Assembly (NCBI RefSeq): GCF_019204045.1
Contig: NZ_JAGSPC010000001.1
Span: 1,054,001-1,118,000 of the forward strand
Length of the DNA: 64,000 nucleotides
From: Erythrobacter crassostreae
Lineage (GTDB): Bacteria; Pseudomonadota; Alphaproteobacteria; Sphingomonadales; Sphingomonadaceae
Direction of reading: 5' to 3'
Shown: positions 8,160 to 16,068 of the stretch, piece by piece
Position numbering within the stretch: the stretch's first letter is position 1
Layout: the number at the start of each line of letters is the position of its first letter
Program-made: the position numbers and the translations under genes
Notes under the pieces: generated by a model
What the model saw: the letters and a program-made list of their open reading frames with translations, nothing else
The model's database searches: none
What the model was told of the DNA's origin: nothing

Positions 8160-8705
8160 CTAGGGCACTTCGCCTACCAGAGCGAACGGAGTCCATACAG
8201 CGGGATGCGCAACCTCATAGCGAGGGTCCTAGCGAACCTCGCGCATCGCAGTCTGTTGCGCCTCGGCGCGCGGCATGTCAGCCTTTGAGAACTCCAGAGC
8301 TTTCACGGTTAGCATGGTAGCAATGTCGTCAAAGACGGACAAATGTGTCACCAATAGACTTTGCGCGCTCGCATACAAGAATGCCTGCAACAAACCTGAC
8401 AAACCGATCTCGCTTAGCTTTCCCGAGGGCGACGCGGTGTTGCACGCCGACAGGATCATCCACTCTGCCGATGTCAGATTGATGCCGACAATCTCCGAGG
8501 CGGCAAGATAGCCATCATCACCCGGCAGCGCTCCGGGCGGCGGGGTGAACACCAAGCCCGGTTCGACCAAATTATCGCTTTCCTCGCTCGTTAGGCCAAG
8601 GGTCGCGGGATGAAGGACCGGGGCTTAAGATAAGTCCATCTGCCGGATGGCGGTCTCGGTCATGGTGTTGCCCAGAAACCGCGCGGCGTCAGGGACTCCC
8701 AGCGC
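8160..8705 (-). pseudogene. CHAT-domain (caspase-like) protein remnant with two in-frame stops
   Basis: One minus-strand frame reads as a continuous CHAT domain once two stops are ignored. It starts ALGVPDAARFLGNTM at 8705, has a TAA at 8625-8627, continues through EPGLVFTPPP, GYLAASEIVG and MILSACNTA, has a TAG at 8229-8231, then finishes with AVWTPFALVGEVP and its natural stop at 8160. The catalytic Cys (SACNTA) remains, but the family's His motif (HxATHG) has become HPATLG, so the dyad is lost. The 5' part, normally with TPR repeats, is missing where an IS3 fragment abuts at about 8700. It is a relic of a protease-effector gene. Confidence 0.88.
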
Positions 8706-8989
8706 GCCTCGCTGCGTAGGCCCTTCACTTCATCCGTGGTTGCAGCACGCACAGTGTCACCAGCAAGGCGGCGCTTGCCGGCCTCAATGAACTCCTTGGG
8801 CCAAGTGTAATACAAGCTCCGGGCAATGCCCTCGCGGCGGCACAACTCGGCGATGCTGTCATCACCACGCAAGCCCTCCAGCACGATGCTGATCTTGTCT
8901 TCTGCTGAGAAGTGCCGATGCATCCGGTGGCGGATGCCCTTCACAACGTGCTCGGCAGGCTGCTTCGACTTCGACCTTTTGGTTCTCAT
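8660..8989 (-). mobile_element. IS3-family transposase OrfA, 3'-truncated
   Basis: The 109-residue frame starts MRTKRSKSKQPAEHVV and contains the OrfA helix-turn-helix (RHFSAEDKISIVLEGLRG, SIAELCRREGIARSLYYTW). The genuine similarity ends at about TDEVKGLRSEA (near 8700). The last ~14 residues come from the neighbouring CHAT relic read out of frame. The orfB half with the DDE nuclease is absent, so the element cannot move by itself. I could not identify the outer terminal repeat near 9000-9060. Confidence 0.85.
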
Positions 8990-9139
8990 TTTCGTTCCGT
9001 CGTCACTACGAAGAGGACCAAAACTCTCTTAAACTTCAACCGTTAATCTGTGCCATGGGCGCTGATAGGGAACAAGCATGGCTGGAATTAATACCTAAGC
9101 AATTGACGCGTAGCAGAACTTGAAATCATCTCGAGTGTA

Positions 9140-10114
9140 TTAAACACTAAATCGACCTTGATACTCTGTGGGTGGCACTCCAATCTCGTTCACGAAAACA
9201 CGGCGCATCGTCTCAACACTTCCGAAGCCGCACTCGCTTGCTACCGCCTGCAAGGGTTGTTTATGCGTTTCCAGCGAGTTGCGAGCGGCTTCTAGTCGAA
9301 AACGCTTGATCATTTGAGCCGGAGACTCCCCCGTCTCTGAGTTATACTTCCGGCTAAATGTGCGCGGAGACATGTGGCAGTGCTCAGCCAGCGCATTGAC
9401 GGATAAATCGCCATCCAAATTCTGACGCACCCAAATATGTAGATCGTCGAAAACGCCTGATGTGTCCGCGATTTGAGCTTGGAGCACAGTGCTAAACTGC
9501 GCTTGGTTTCCTGGCCGTCGCATGTAAATGAGCATATGTCGGGCAATAGCCATTGCGACATCACTGCCCACGTCCTGCTCAACCATAGCCAACGCCATAT
9601 CGATACCTGCCGTTACGCCAGCTGACGTCCATATATCATCATCTTGAATATAGATCGGCGCAGCATCGACGTTAATAGAGGGACTTAGAGCGGCCAGTTC
9701 TTCACATCGCTTCCAATGTGTAACGGCCCTGCGACCATCGAGCAGGCCTGACTTCGCAAGAAGAAATGCGCCAGTACAGGTTGCGCCGAGTCGAGCGCCC
9801 GATTGCGCGACAGTTTTAAGCCAATCCTGCACGTCGCCGCGATTTGAAAAGGCAAAGATACCGTTCCCACCTGTGACCAATACAGTATCAGAATCCGCCA
9901 TCTGGATATTCAACGCAGAACGCGTGTCTAAAGTCGTTCCGATATCAGTTCGAATAGGGCCACCATCAATGCTGATGAGTTCAACTTTGTAGATTGGCTC
10001 ATCAAGTTGAGAACGGGCTTCGCTGAAAACCTGCACGGGGCCAACGGTGTCCAGCATGCAGCAGCCATCGAAGACGAAGCGGTAAAAAATACGTGTGGCA
10101 TAATTTGTGGGCAT
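9140..10114 (-). CDS. GlxA-type AraC-family regulator with DJ-1/PfpI domain
   Basis: 324 residues. The N-terminal DJ-1/PfpI-like domain (~8-175) has the elbow GARLGATCTGAFLLA with its Cys and the following LLDGRRAVTHW. The C-terminal AraC DNA-binding domain (~225-320) carries two helix-turn-helix units (LSVNALAEHCHMSPRTFSRKY and QPLQAVASECGFGSVETMRR). Members sense small molecules through the first domain and activate nearby genes. It is divergent from the PLP decarboxylase at 10174, with only 59 bases between the starts, so that operon is its likely target. Repeated GGCATAA sequences overlap its own start, which suggests autoregulation. Confidence 0.93.
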   Translation of the reverse strand: MPTNYATRIFYRFVFDGCCMLDTVGPVQVFSEARSQLDEPIYKVELISIDGGPIRTDIGTTLDTRSALNIQMADSDTVLVTGGNGIFAFSNRGDVQDWLKTVAQSGARLGATCTGAFLLAKSGLLDGRRAVTHWKRCEELAALSPSINVDAAPIYIQDDDIWTSAGVTAGIDMALAMVEQDVGSDVAMAIARHMLIYMRRPGNQAQFSTVLQAQIADTSGVFDDLHIWVRQNLDGDLSVNALAEHCHMSPRTFSRKYNSETGESPAQMIKRFRLEAARNSLETHKQPLQAVASECGFGSVETMRRVFVNEIGVPPTEYQGRFSV

Positions 10115-10129
10115 AATGTCATTTATGCC
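10097..10129. promoter_or_regulatory. GGCATAA repeat cluster, probable GlxA-regulator operator
   Basis: GGCATAA occurs at 10097-10103 and again at 10110-10116, 13 bases apart, and its inverse TTATGCC lies at 10123-10129. Together they form two direct half-sites plus one inverted half-site across the start codon of the AraC-type gene and just upstream of the divergent decarboxylase. AraC-family proteins bind direct repeats, so this is the best operator candidate in the region. Confidence 0.5.
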
Positions 10130-10173
10130 ATTCTTGGGTTGTGTTAGTCAAGCGTCGTCTGAGAGGAATTGAT

Positions 10174-11616
10174 ATGTCTGCTGTCTTAAAACTTACACCT
10201 AACGTTGTTTCATCAACCAATGCCTTGTTTCCTGATCTGAAGACGCGTCGCCAAATGGATGACTATGTTGGAGACCGTTTGCACACGGCGATGAATGAGC
10301 TCGTTGCTCGGCCGGTTTCCCCAACAGTAGAGCTAGGCACCTTTCGCGCGGACTTAGCCGCTATGGACTTTCAAGATTCGCATTCATTTGAAGCTGCGGT
10401 CGACTGGATGATTAGCGGGCTTGGTGAGGGCATGGTCCATATGGCTAGCCCAGGCTATCTGGGCTTGTTCAATCCAAAGCCAACCTTTCCAGCGGAAGTC
10501 GGCGACCGGATAGCCGCCGCATTTAATCCGCAAGCCTGCGTGTGGTCGCACGCACCGCTACCTGTCGAAATTGAAACCCATGTCATTGCAGCGGTCGCAA
10601 AAAAGGCTGGTATGCCAAGCGGTAGCGGTGGTCATTTTACATCCGGCGGTTCAGAAGCCAATAACACCGCATTTCTTTGTGCTCTGACACGGGCGGAGTC
10701 GAATTATGCGGATCATGGGGCATCAGCGTTTGACGGTGAGCCGCGTATTTACATTTCAGATGAAAGCCATCTCGCATGGCTCAAAATTGCGCATCAAAGC
10801 GGCGTCGGGCGCAATGCCATATCGCGCGTCCCGACTGATGGCCAAGGCCGTTTCGATGCCCCCAAACTTAAAAGCATGATCGAAGACGATATCAAAGCAG
10901 GCCATAAGCCCGTTATGATTGCCGCAACAGCTGGCACGACGAATGCGGGAATGGTCGACCCTTTGAAAGACTGTCGCAAAATTGCCGACCAATACGGTCT
11001 GTGGCTTCATGTCGATGCGGCGTGGGGCGGTGCTTTGATTGCTTCGCCCGACAATTCTGATGTTTTGTCAGGCATTGAGACCGCTGACTCTGTGACGATC
11101 GATGCTCATAAATGGTTCGCGTCAACAATGGGCGCCGGCATGTTTCTAATCCAGAACCCATCATTTTTGCCGGAAGTCTTTAATGTCTCCGCCAGCTATA
11201 TGCCGTCCAATGAAGAAACGATTGATCCTTATGTCAACTCAATGCAGTGGTCGCGTCGTTTTATTGGCATACGCCTGTTTCTTTCGCTCCTGATTGGAGG
11301 GTGGGACAGTTTTCAGGACCATATTGAACACAGCCTATCGCTTATAGATCGATTGACCGAGGAACTGTCCAAAAGAGGCTGGACGTTATGCAATGACAGC
11401 CGCATGGCGATTGCTTGCCTGCAACCCCCTACCAATGGTCCAGAGCCGGGGGAGATCGTTGAGACCATTTTAGAGAATGGAACTCACTGGATATCTGCGG
11501 CTAGATTTGAAGGTGAAAGCGTGGTCAGGGTCTGTGTTACAAATTACGAAACAACAGAATTACAAATTGATGACCTTATTGAGCAACTAGATCGTGCCGC
11601 AATCGCTAGGCGTTAG
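10174..11616 (+). CDS. Pyridoxal-phosphate-dependent amino acid decarboxylase (group II)
   Basis: 480 residues from the ATG at 10174, chosen because GAGAGGA lies 8 bases upstream; the frame extends to a GTG at 10141 without a ribosome-binding site. Key motifs are TSGGSEANNTAFLCAL near residue 165, LHVDAAWGGA with the cofactor-contacting Asp near residue 290, and IDAHKWF with the PLP Lys near residue 325. The family decarboxylates glutamate, tyrosine, DOPA, tryptophan or 2,4-diaminobutyrate in the cytoplasm; the substrate cannot be read by eye. The divergent GlxA-type regulator and the downstream lipoprotein and hydrolases suggest a small inducible pathway. Confidence 0.92.
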   Translation: MSAVLKLTPNVVSSTNALFPDLKTRRQMDDYVGDRLHTAMNELVARPVSPTVELGTFRADLAAMDFQDSHSFEAAVDWMISGLGEGMVHMASPGYLGLFNPKPTFPAEVGDRIAAAFNPQACVWSHAPLPVEIETHVIAAVAKKAGMPSGSGGHFTSGGSEANNTAFLCALTRAESNYADHGASAFDGEPRIYISDESHLAWLKIAHQSGVGRNAISRVPTDGQGRFDAPKLKSMIEDDIKAGHKPVMIAATAGTTNAGMVDPLKDCRKIADQYGLWLHVDAAWGGALIASPDNSDVLSGIETADSVTIDAHKWFASTMGAGMFLIQNPSFLPEVFNVSASYMPSNEETIDPYVNSMQWSRRFIGIRLFLSLLIGGWDSFQDHIEHSLSLIDRLTEELSKRGWTLCNDSRMAIACLQPPTNGPEPGEIVETILENGTHWISAARFEGESVVRVCVTNYETTELQIDDLIEQLDRAAIARR

Positions 11617-11860
11617 GCTGTTATACTTGCTAACGTTTATGAGGTGAAACCTCAGAATGCTAGCACCGATCACTTTAATTCAAATCTATTTATCCGACGC
11701 TGTTTAAACCAGACGATCAAAGAAACATGTCCGCAAGACAAGTCACCACGCATTACAGGGTTAATTCGATATACTCATAGATTGAAAGGCGAAACTTCTA
11801 GTAAATAGATATACGCGTGGCCGGACAACTAGCAGAACGAAGCGAATAAGGAGTGCTCAC

Positions 11861-12331
11861 ATGATGAACCGACTTAAACCACGGTGTTGCGCTGGCCTTC
11901 TGGGTTTGGTCATGGCGTCATGTTCGCATGTCAGCCAAGACGCGAGCACCCCGATATCCTCTTCTGAGACGCGGCTGATTGAAGAAACTCTTACTGATTA
12001 CATTGAAGGGACATCTTTGGGGACGCCAGATCAATTGCGGAGCGCCTTTCATCCGGATTTCAATTTATACGCCGTAAATCCCGATAATAGTCTCAGAATT
12101 TGGTCTGGTCAGGATTATATCTCCGACTTCAAAGTGGGAGAGTCGAATAACCGTGTTGGGAAAATTCTGTCTATAGATTTCGAGCAAGATGTAGCCGTCG
12201 CTAAGGCAGAGGTTACCATCCCTGGATCGCGTGTCTTCACCGACTATTTCTTGCTTGTTAAATATGAAGATCAATGGCGCATCATTCATAAGTCCTACAC
12301 CTCACGCCCCATCGATGAAACCCTCAAGTGA
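11861..12331 (+). CDS. NTF2/SnoaL-like lipoprotein
   Basis: 156 residues with a lipoprotein signal: GLLGLVMASCSH puts the lipobox Cys near residue 21. The body from ~40 to 150 (LTDYIEGTSLGTPDQLRSAFHPDF..., DYFLLVKYEDQWRIIHKSY) fits the nuclear-transport-factor-2-like lumazine-binding family, cone-shaped domains that bind small ligands or act as simple enzymes. The AAGGAG at 11848-11853 supports the start. The downstream hydrolase may start on a GTG overlapping this stop. Role: periplasmic or membrane-anchored binding protein; specificity unknown. Confidence 0.8.
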   Translation: MMNRLKPRCCAGLLGLVMASCSHVSQDASTPISSSETRLIEETLTDYIEGTSLGTPDQLRSAFHPDFNLYAVNPDNSLRIWSGQDYISDFKVGESNNRVGKILSIDFEQDVAVAKAEVTIPGSRVFTDYFLLVKYEDQWRIIHKSYTSRPIDETLK

Positions 12332-13905
12332 TCAGGCCCAGACAAAATTCAGTGTTAGATTTGAACCCGTTTCAATGGACTGCCCGCGATATGCCAAACC
12401 TCAAAATTGGAAAAACCGCTATAATGTTTTTTAGTAAGACGCTTGGCCGTTCATTAAGGCGGAATAAGAAGCATTTGAGCCTCACAGCTATATCGTCTGT
12501 TCTATTTGCAGCGACCGCGTGCGGCCAAACATCTGTTGAGACGAATACGCTAGACGCGAGCTTGCGAGCTAAAAATACGGAGATACATTATACGGTTAAT
12601 GAAGGACCTCCGAACCCTTGGATTATCTCACCGGAGATCAACCCGGATGTTCTGACACTGGAATGCGCTAGTCAGAAGACAACGCGCGTGACATTCGTCA
12701 CCGAGATTGAAACTCAGACCTTTGATGTTTCGTTCGAGAAACAGGTTAGGTTCGACATCATTCTTGATGACGGATCGGTCGCGAAGACAGCGATTGCGTG
12801 CACATCCTTACCCCGTCGGTATCAAGGCGATTACTCTCCCCAGCGCAAAACAGCCGGAAACTTAGCTGCGGATTTGGGTCCTCTGATTGACACCTATGTC
12901 GACAGCGATGGACCCGGCGCGGTGCTATCGATTTGGAAAAATGGAAAGCCTCTATTCGAATATGAGCGAGGACTATCTGATGTGAAAGCGCGTCAACTTC
13001 GGGATCTTTCTCAGCCTTTCGACATAGGGTCTGTCAGCAAAGAGTTCACGATGGTGAGCATCATGCAACTCGCCGAGCGGGGTAAACTCAAATTCAGTGA
13101 TCCATTATCCAAATATGCTCCAGACATTCAAAACGCAGATAAGATTACGATCGCGAATTTACTCAATCATACTCACGGACTGCCCCATTACCTCCAAAAT
13201 GCAACTTATGCTCCAAACCGCCCTCTGACCTTGGATGAGATCACACGCTTGCTCAATGAGCAGGACTTACGATTTAAAGCGGGCACGCGGCTGGAATACG
13301 GCAATACCGGGTATTTTCTACTTGCGAAAATTGCTGAGATGGCGAGCGGGCAATCGCGCGAACGCTACATTCGCGAGAACATATTTGCCCCTCTGGGTAT
13401 GACCCAATCCGGCTTTTTCTATACCGATGCTGAAAAACTGGTTCCTGTGCAAGGCTATAAGGATGTAGCTGGTCGCTACACCATCACCGGTCCCATCGTG
13501 CATCCTACGCATATGGCAGGCATTGGTGATATTGTTAGCACCGCTTCGGATTTACGCCTTTGGCAAAAGGCAATCTCCGAAGGCGCTATGTTGACGCCGT
13601 CGTCCTTTGATCGAGCCTACGCGCAAACCGTTTTACCCGATGGAAGCAAACGGGCTCGGGGCTATGGCTTTATGATCGGATATATTGGCGGACAGAAGTT
13701 TTTCTATAATTCAGGTGATTTCCACACACACACCCAGCACGCCTATTTCCCTGAAACCGGCCTTTCAATCGTTTTCAATACGGCGATTACGCGGGAAAAC
13801 GATCTAGGTGAACCAAGCGTCATTCTCGCTCAAATTTTGGGGAAGTTATTCGATCAACAGAATATTCAGCTTTTGAATATGGATGTGGACTTGAATGAAT
13901 TATGA
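12328..13905 (+). CDS. Serine hydrolase, beta-lactamase (class C / D-Ala-D-Ala carboxypeptidase-like) family, lipoprotein
   Basis: 525 residues if it starts on the GTG overlapping the preceding stop. The ATG at 12424 (493 residues) is more likely because it directly begins a lipoprotein signal (FFSKTLGRSL... ending ATACGQ). A small beta-rich region follows, then the serine beta-lactamase fold: the SxxK motif GSVSKEF (Ser235/Lys238 in the long numbering), YGNTGYF as the YxN motif, and a late GDFHTHT segment in place of the HxG motif. Such enzymes act in the periplasm as esterases, aminopeptidases or peptidases more often than as true beta-lactamases. It abuts a second member of the same family. 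Confidence 0.87.
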   Translation: MIRPRQNSVLDLNPFQWTARDMPNLKIGKTAIMFFSKTLGRSLRRNKKHLSLTAISSVLFAATACGQTSVETNTLDASLRAKNTEIHYTVNEGPPNPWIISPEINPDVLTLECASQKTTRVTFVTEIETQTFDVSFEKQVRFDIILDDGSVAKTAIACTSLPRRYQGDYSPQRKTAGNLAADLGPLIDTYVDSDGPGAVLSIWKNGKPLFEYERGLSDVKARQLRDLSQPFDIGSVSKEFTMVSIMQLAERGKLKFSDPLSKYAPDIQNADKITIANLLNHTHGLPHYLQNATYAPNRPLTLDEITRLLNEQDLRFKAGTRLEYGNTGYFLLAKIAEMASGQSRERYIRENIFAPLGMTQSGFFYTDAEKLVPVQGYKDVAGRYTITGPIVHPTHMAGIGDIVSTASDLRLWQKAISEGAMLTPSSFDRAYAQTVLPDGSKRARGYGFMIGYIGGQKFFYNSGDFHTHTQHAYFPETGLSIVFNTAITRENDLGEPSVILAQILGKLFDQQNIQLLNMDVDLNEL

Positions 13906-14037
13906 GTGCGTATCTTTGACTTAGAATTGGGCGGCTACCGCAGCACACAGCAAAGACGCAAAACATTTGCTGATAGAACCCTATTTTGCAATCTACTTGG
14001 GACCAGAATAGTTGATTTTTTATCTAGTGCGGCAGTC

Positions 14038-15513
14038 ATGACTGAATTTTTACCCCACATGCGTCTTGCGACGCGCTGGCTCTCTTATGGCCTGATCCTG
14101 TTGGGCCTCATGGCAAATTTTCATTCAGCCTTAGCGCAAACTTCAGGCAAATATTCGGATGCGGACATCCAAGCGGTTGAGTCACATGTAATTCGGTCAA
14201 TGGAAAGCTTGGGCACGCCCGGCGTTGCTGTTGCGCTCATTGATAATGGCGAGATCGTCTATATGGGCACTTTTGGCGTCATAGACATCGCCGGCACCTC
14301 ACCTGTAACGCGTCAAACTCCATTTCAGATTGGGTCCCTATCAAAATCTTTTACAGCGCGAGCCATTCTTCAATTGGCCGCCGAAGACAAGATTGATTTA
14401 GTCGCGCCCATCGCCTCTTACCTTCCTACTTTCAGAACTCGTAACAAAATTCAATCTGATCTGATCACTGTCAATCAAGTCCTTAGTCATACATCGGGCA
14501 TTTCAACGCTGGACGGTAATCGGCACCAGATGACTCAGTATAACGCTGATGATGCATTGTCCTTCGCCCTATCGAAACTGGAAACTGTGGACCTGAAATA
14601 CGCACCGGGTTCCACTTTTGAATACTCCAATGCAAATTTTGTCGTCGCTGCAGCGCTCTTGGAGGAAATTGAGCGCGCGCGATTCGAGGTTATCTTAAAA
14701 GAGCGAGTTCTCCAGCCTCTGGGAATGGAAAATAGTTACGTGCGCCAAAGACCGCTTCAGTCTGCGCCACCAGCTATCGGACATGCCCGATTGTGGGGAT
14801 CAACAAAGCCCACCCCCCATATAATGAGCCGAATGAATATTGGCGGCGGCGGTGTCACGGCGAGTATCGAAGATATGGGCCGTTACATGCTCTCCGTGAT
14901 AGGCTCTGATAGGTTCAGAGCAGGCAATAGCAAACTGGCTTCCGATAGCCCGAGCGCGATCTACAGTTATGGCTGGTTTGTGGAGCGTGAACTCGATCCA
15001 ATACTTGTAAGCCATGGCGGGTTAAATCCGGGCTTCTCTGCCGCAGCAGCGTTTGAACCAGAAACCGGAAAAGGCTTCGTATTGCTGACAAATCAAAGTG
15101 GGACTTTGAAAGGCGAAATAAGGAATGGTGTTGAAGACATCATGAGGGGCTTCTCGCCACGCCCGGCAACACCCTCTCGTTTCGCTTACGCCTCTGCCGT
15201 CTTCGCCGTCATTTTACCCGCCTTTCTATTGATCGGCGCGCTCCTTTCGATCAAACGTATCAACAAAATGCGAAGTCGCGACCCGCAAGAGCGCTCGCCA
15301 GTATGGAAGATAGGGCTTCTGATAACCATTCTCACAGGCCTAATTTGGGCGTGTCTTTTCGCCATTCCTCAAAGTTTTGGCGCAACCTTTAGATCAGCCT
15401 TTATGTTTCAACCCGATGTCATCGGGGGCCTTGGCGTATCTGCGCTTATTTGTTTTGCCTGGATTATAGCCCGACTGATTTTCGCGGTGCGGCAGCGAAC
15501 TCGGAAGACATGA
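14038..15513 (+). CDS. Second beta-lactamase-family serine hydrolase with C-terminal membrane segments
   Basis: The frame is open from a GTG at 13906 directly after the previous stop, but I choose ATG 14038 (or 14059), which begins a clear signal peptide (LSYGLILLGLMANFHSALAQ). From 14038 it has 491 residues. Motifs are SxxK at GSLSKSF (Ser100/Lys103), YSNANF as YxN, and SHGGLNPGF as the HxG motif, so the catalytic set is complete. Three hydrophobic helices fill the last ~110 residues (AVFAVILPAFLLIGALL, IGLLITILTGLIWACLF, VSALICFAWIIARLIF) and anchor it in the inner membrane. Together with the previous gene it may process the same extracytoplasmic substrate. Confidence 0.87.
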   Translation: MTEFLPHMRLATRWLSYGLILLGLMANFHSALAQTSGKYSDADIQAVESHVIRSMESLGTPGVAVALIDNGEIVYMGTFGVIDIAGTSPVTRQTPFQIGSLSKSFTARAILQLAAEDKIDLVAPIASYLPTFRTRNKIQSDLITVNQVLSHTSGISTLDGNRHQMTQYNADDALSFALSKLETVDLKYAPGSTFEYSNANFVVAAALLEEIERARFEVILKERVLQPLGMENSYVRQRPLQSAPPAIGHARLWGSTKPTPHIMSRMNIGGGGVTASIEDMGRYMLSVIGSDRFRAGNSKLASDSPSAIYSYGWFVERELDPILVSHGGLNPGFSAAAAFEPETGKGFVLLTNQSGTLKGEIRNGVEDIMRGFSPRPATPSRFAYASAVFAVILPAFLLIGALLSIKRINKMRSRDPQERSPVWKIGLLITILTGLIWACLFAIPQSFGATFRSAFMFQPDVIGGLGVSALICFAWIIARLIFAVRQRTRKT

Positions 15514-16068
15514 GAATAGAGCTCGAATTCTTCGATTGAGGTTCTCCAAATTGTCCGTCGTAAGCGCATTTGGTGCAACCTAAGCGTCAATCGCTTGGAT
15601 TACCATTCCGACGAAAAGAGCCTGTTACGCAGCGGTTTCGGCGGGTGAAGAGCTTACAGAAATTCGCCTCTGTTCACGCCAACTTCCACAATCACTTTGA
15701 TGTACAGCGCGACCTCGTCGACAGACAAACTTTCGAGGAAAGCCGCTCAGCCGCATTTGCTGAGTGGCAATTTCTTGCGGCCCAAACCCAGCTCGACCTT
15801 GCCACAGCTTCGCCAATCAGAGACAAGTGCAGTTAGTCTGACGACACGTGGATTTGAAATGACGGCAATTGGGCCGAAAGTGGAAGTTCCGCTATGAGTT
15901 CTTACTTTCCAGAAAGCGGACTTTTGAGTACTTTGGTTTCTCGAACGTTGTCATACCCGCTAGCACTTCCCGATCTATCTTGGGCCTTCTGGCAGGATTA
16001 TTATGATCTTTGTCCACGCCAAGCAGCTTCTCGCGGACAAACCCACTTTTTTTGTTGATCATGCTAGC
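15514..16068. other. Relic-rich intergenic region between the hydrolase cluster and the NACHT gene
   Basis: 555 bases. It contains the IS6 transposase fragment (separate entry) and, at about 15885-15935, pieces of the AGCGGAC repeat family (GGGCCGAAAGTGG, CCAGAAAGCGGAC). No intact gene is supported. It looks like a graveyard at an insertion boundary. Confidence 0.6.
15570..15836 (+). pseudogene. IS6-family transposase, C-terminal fragment
   Basis: The frame between about 15600 and 15783 reads LPFRRKEPVTQRFRRVKSLQKF, then ASVHANFHNHFDVQRDL, VDRQTFEESRSAAFAEW. This is the conserved C-terminus of IS6-type transposases of alphaproteobacteria (NSHxPFRRRE...RFRRMKSLQKF...HNHF...R..YK..R..ALAEW). 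The DDE core upstream is missing, and no terminal repeats were found. It is a dead fragment. Confidence 0.82.

Noticed and set aside
15625..15816. 63-codon minus-strand frame
   Set aside because: It is opposite the recognisable IS6 transposase fragment, which explains the open frame.
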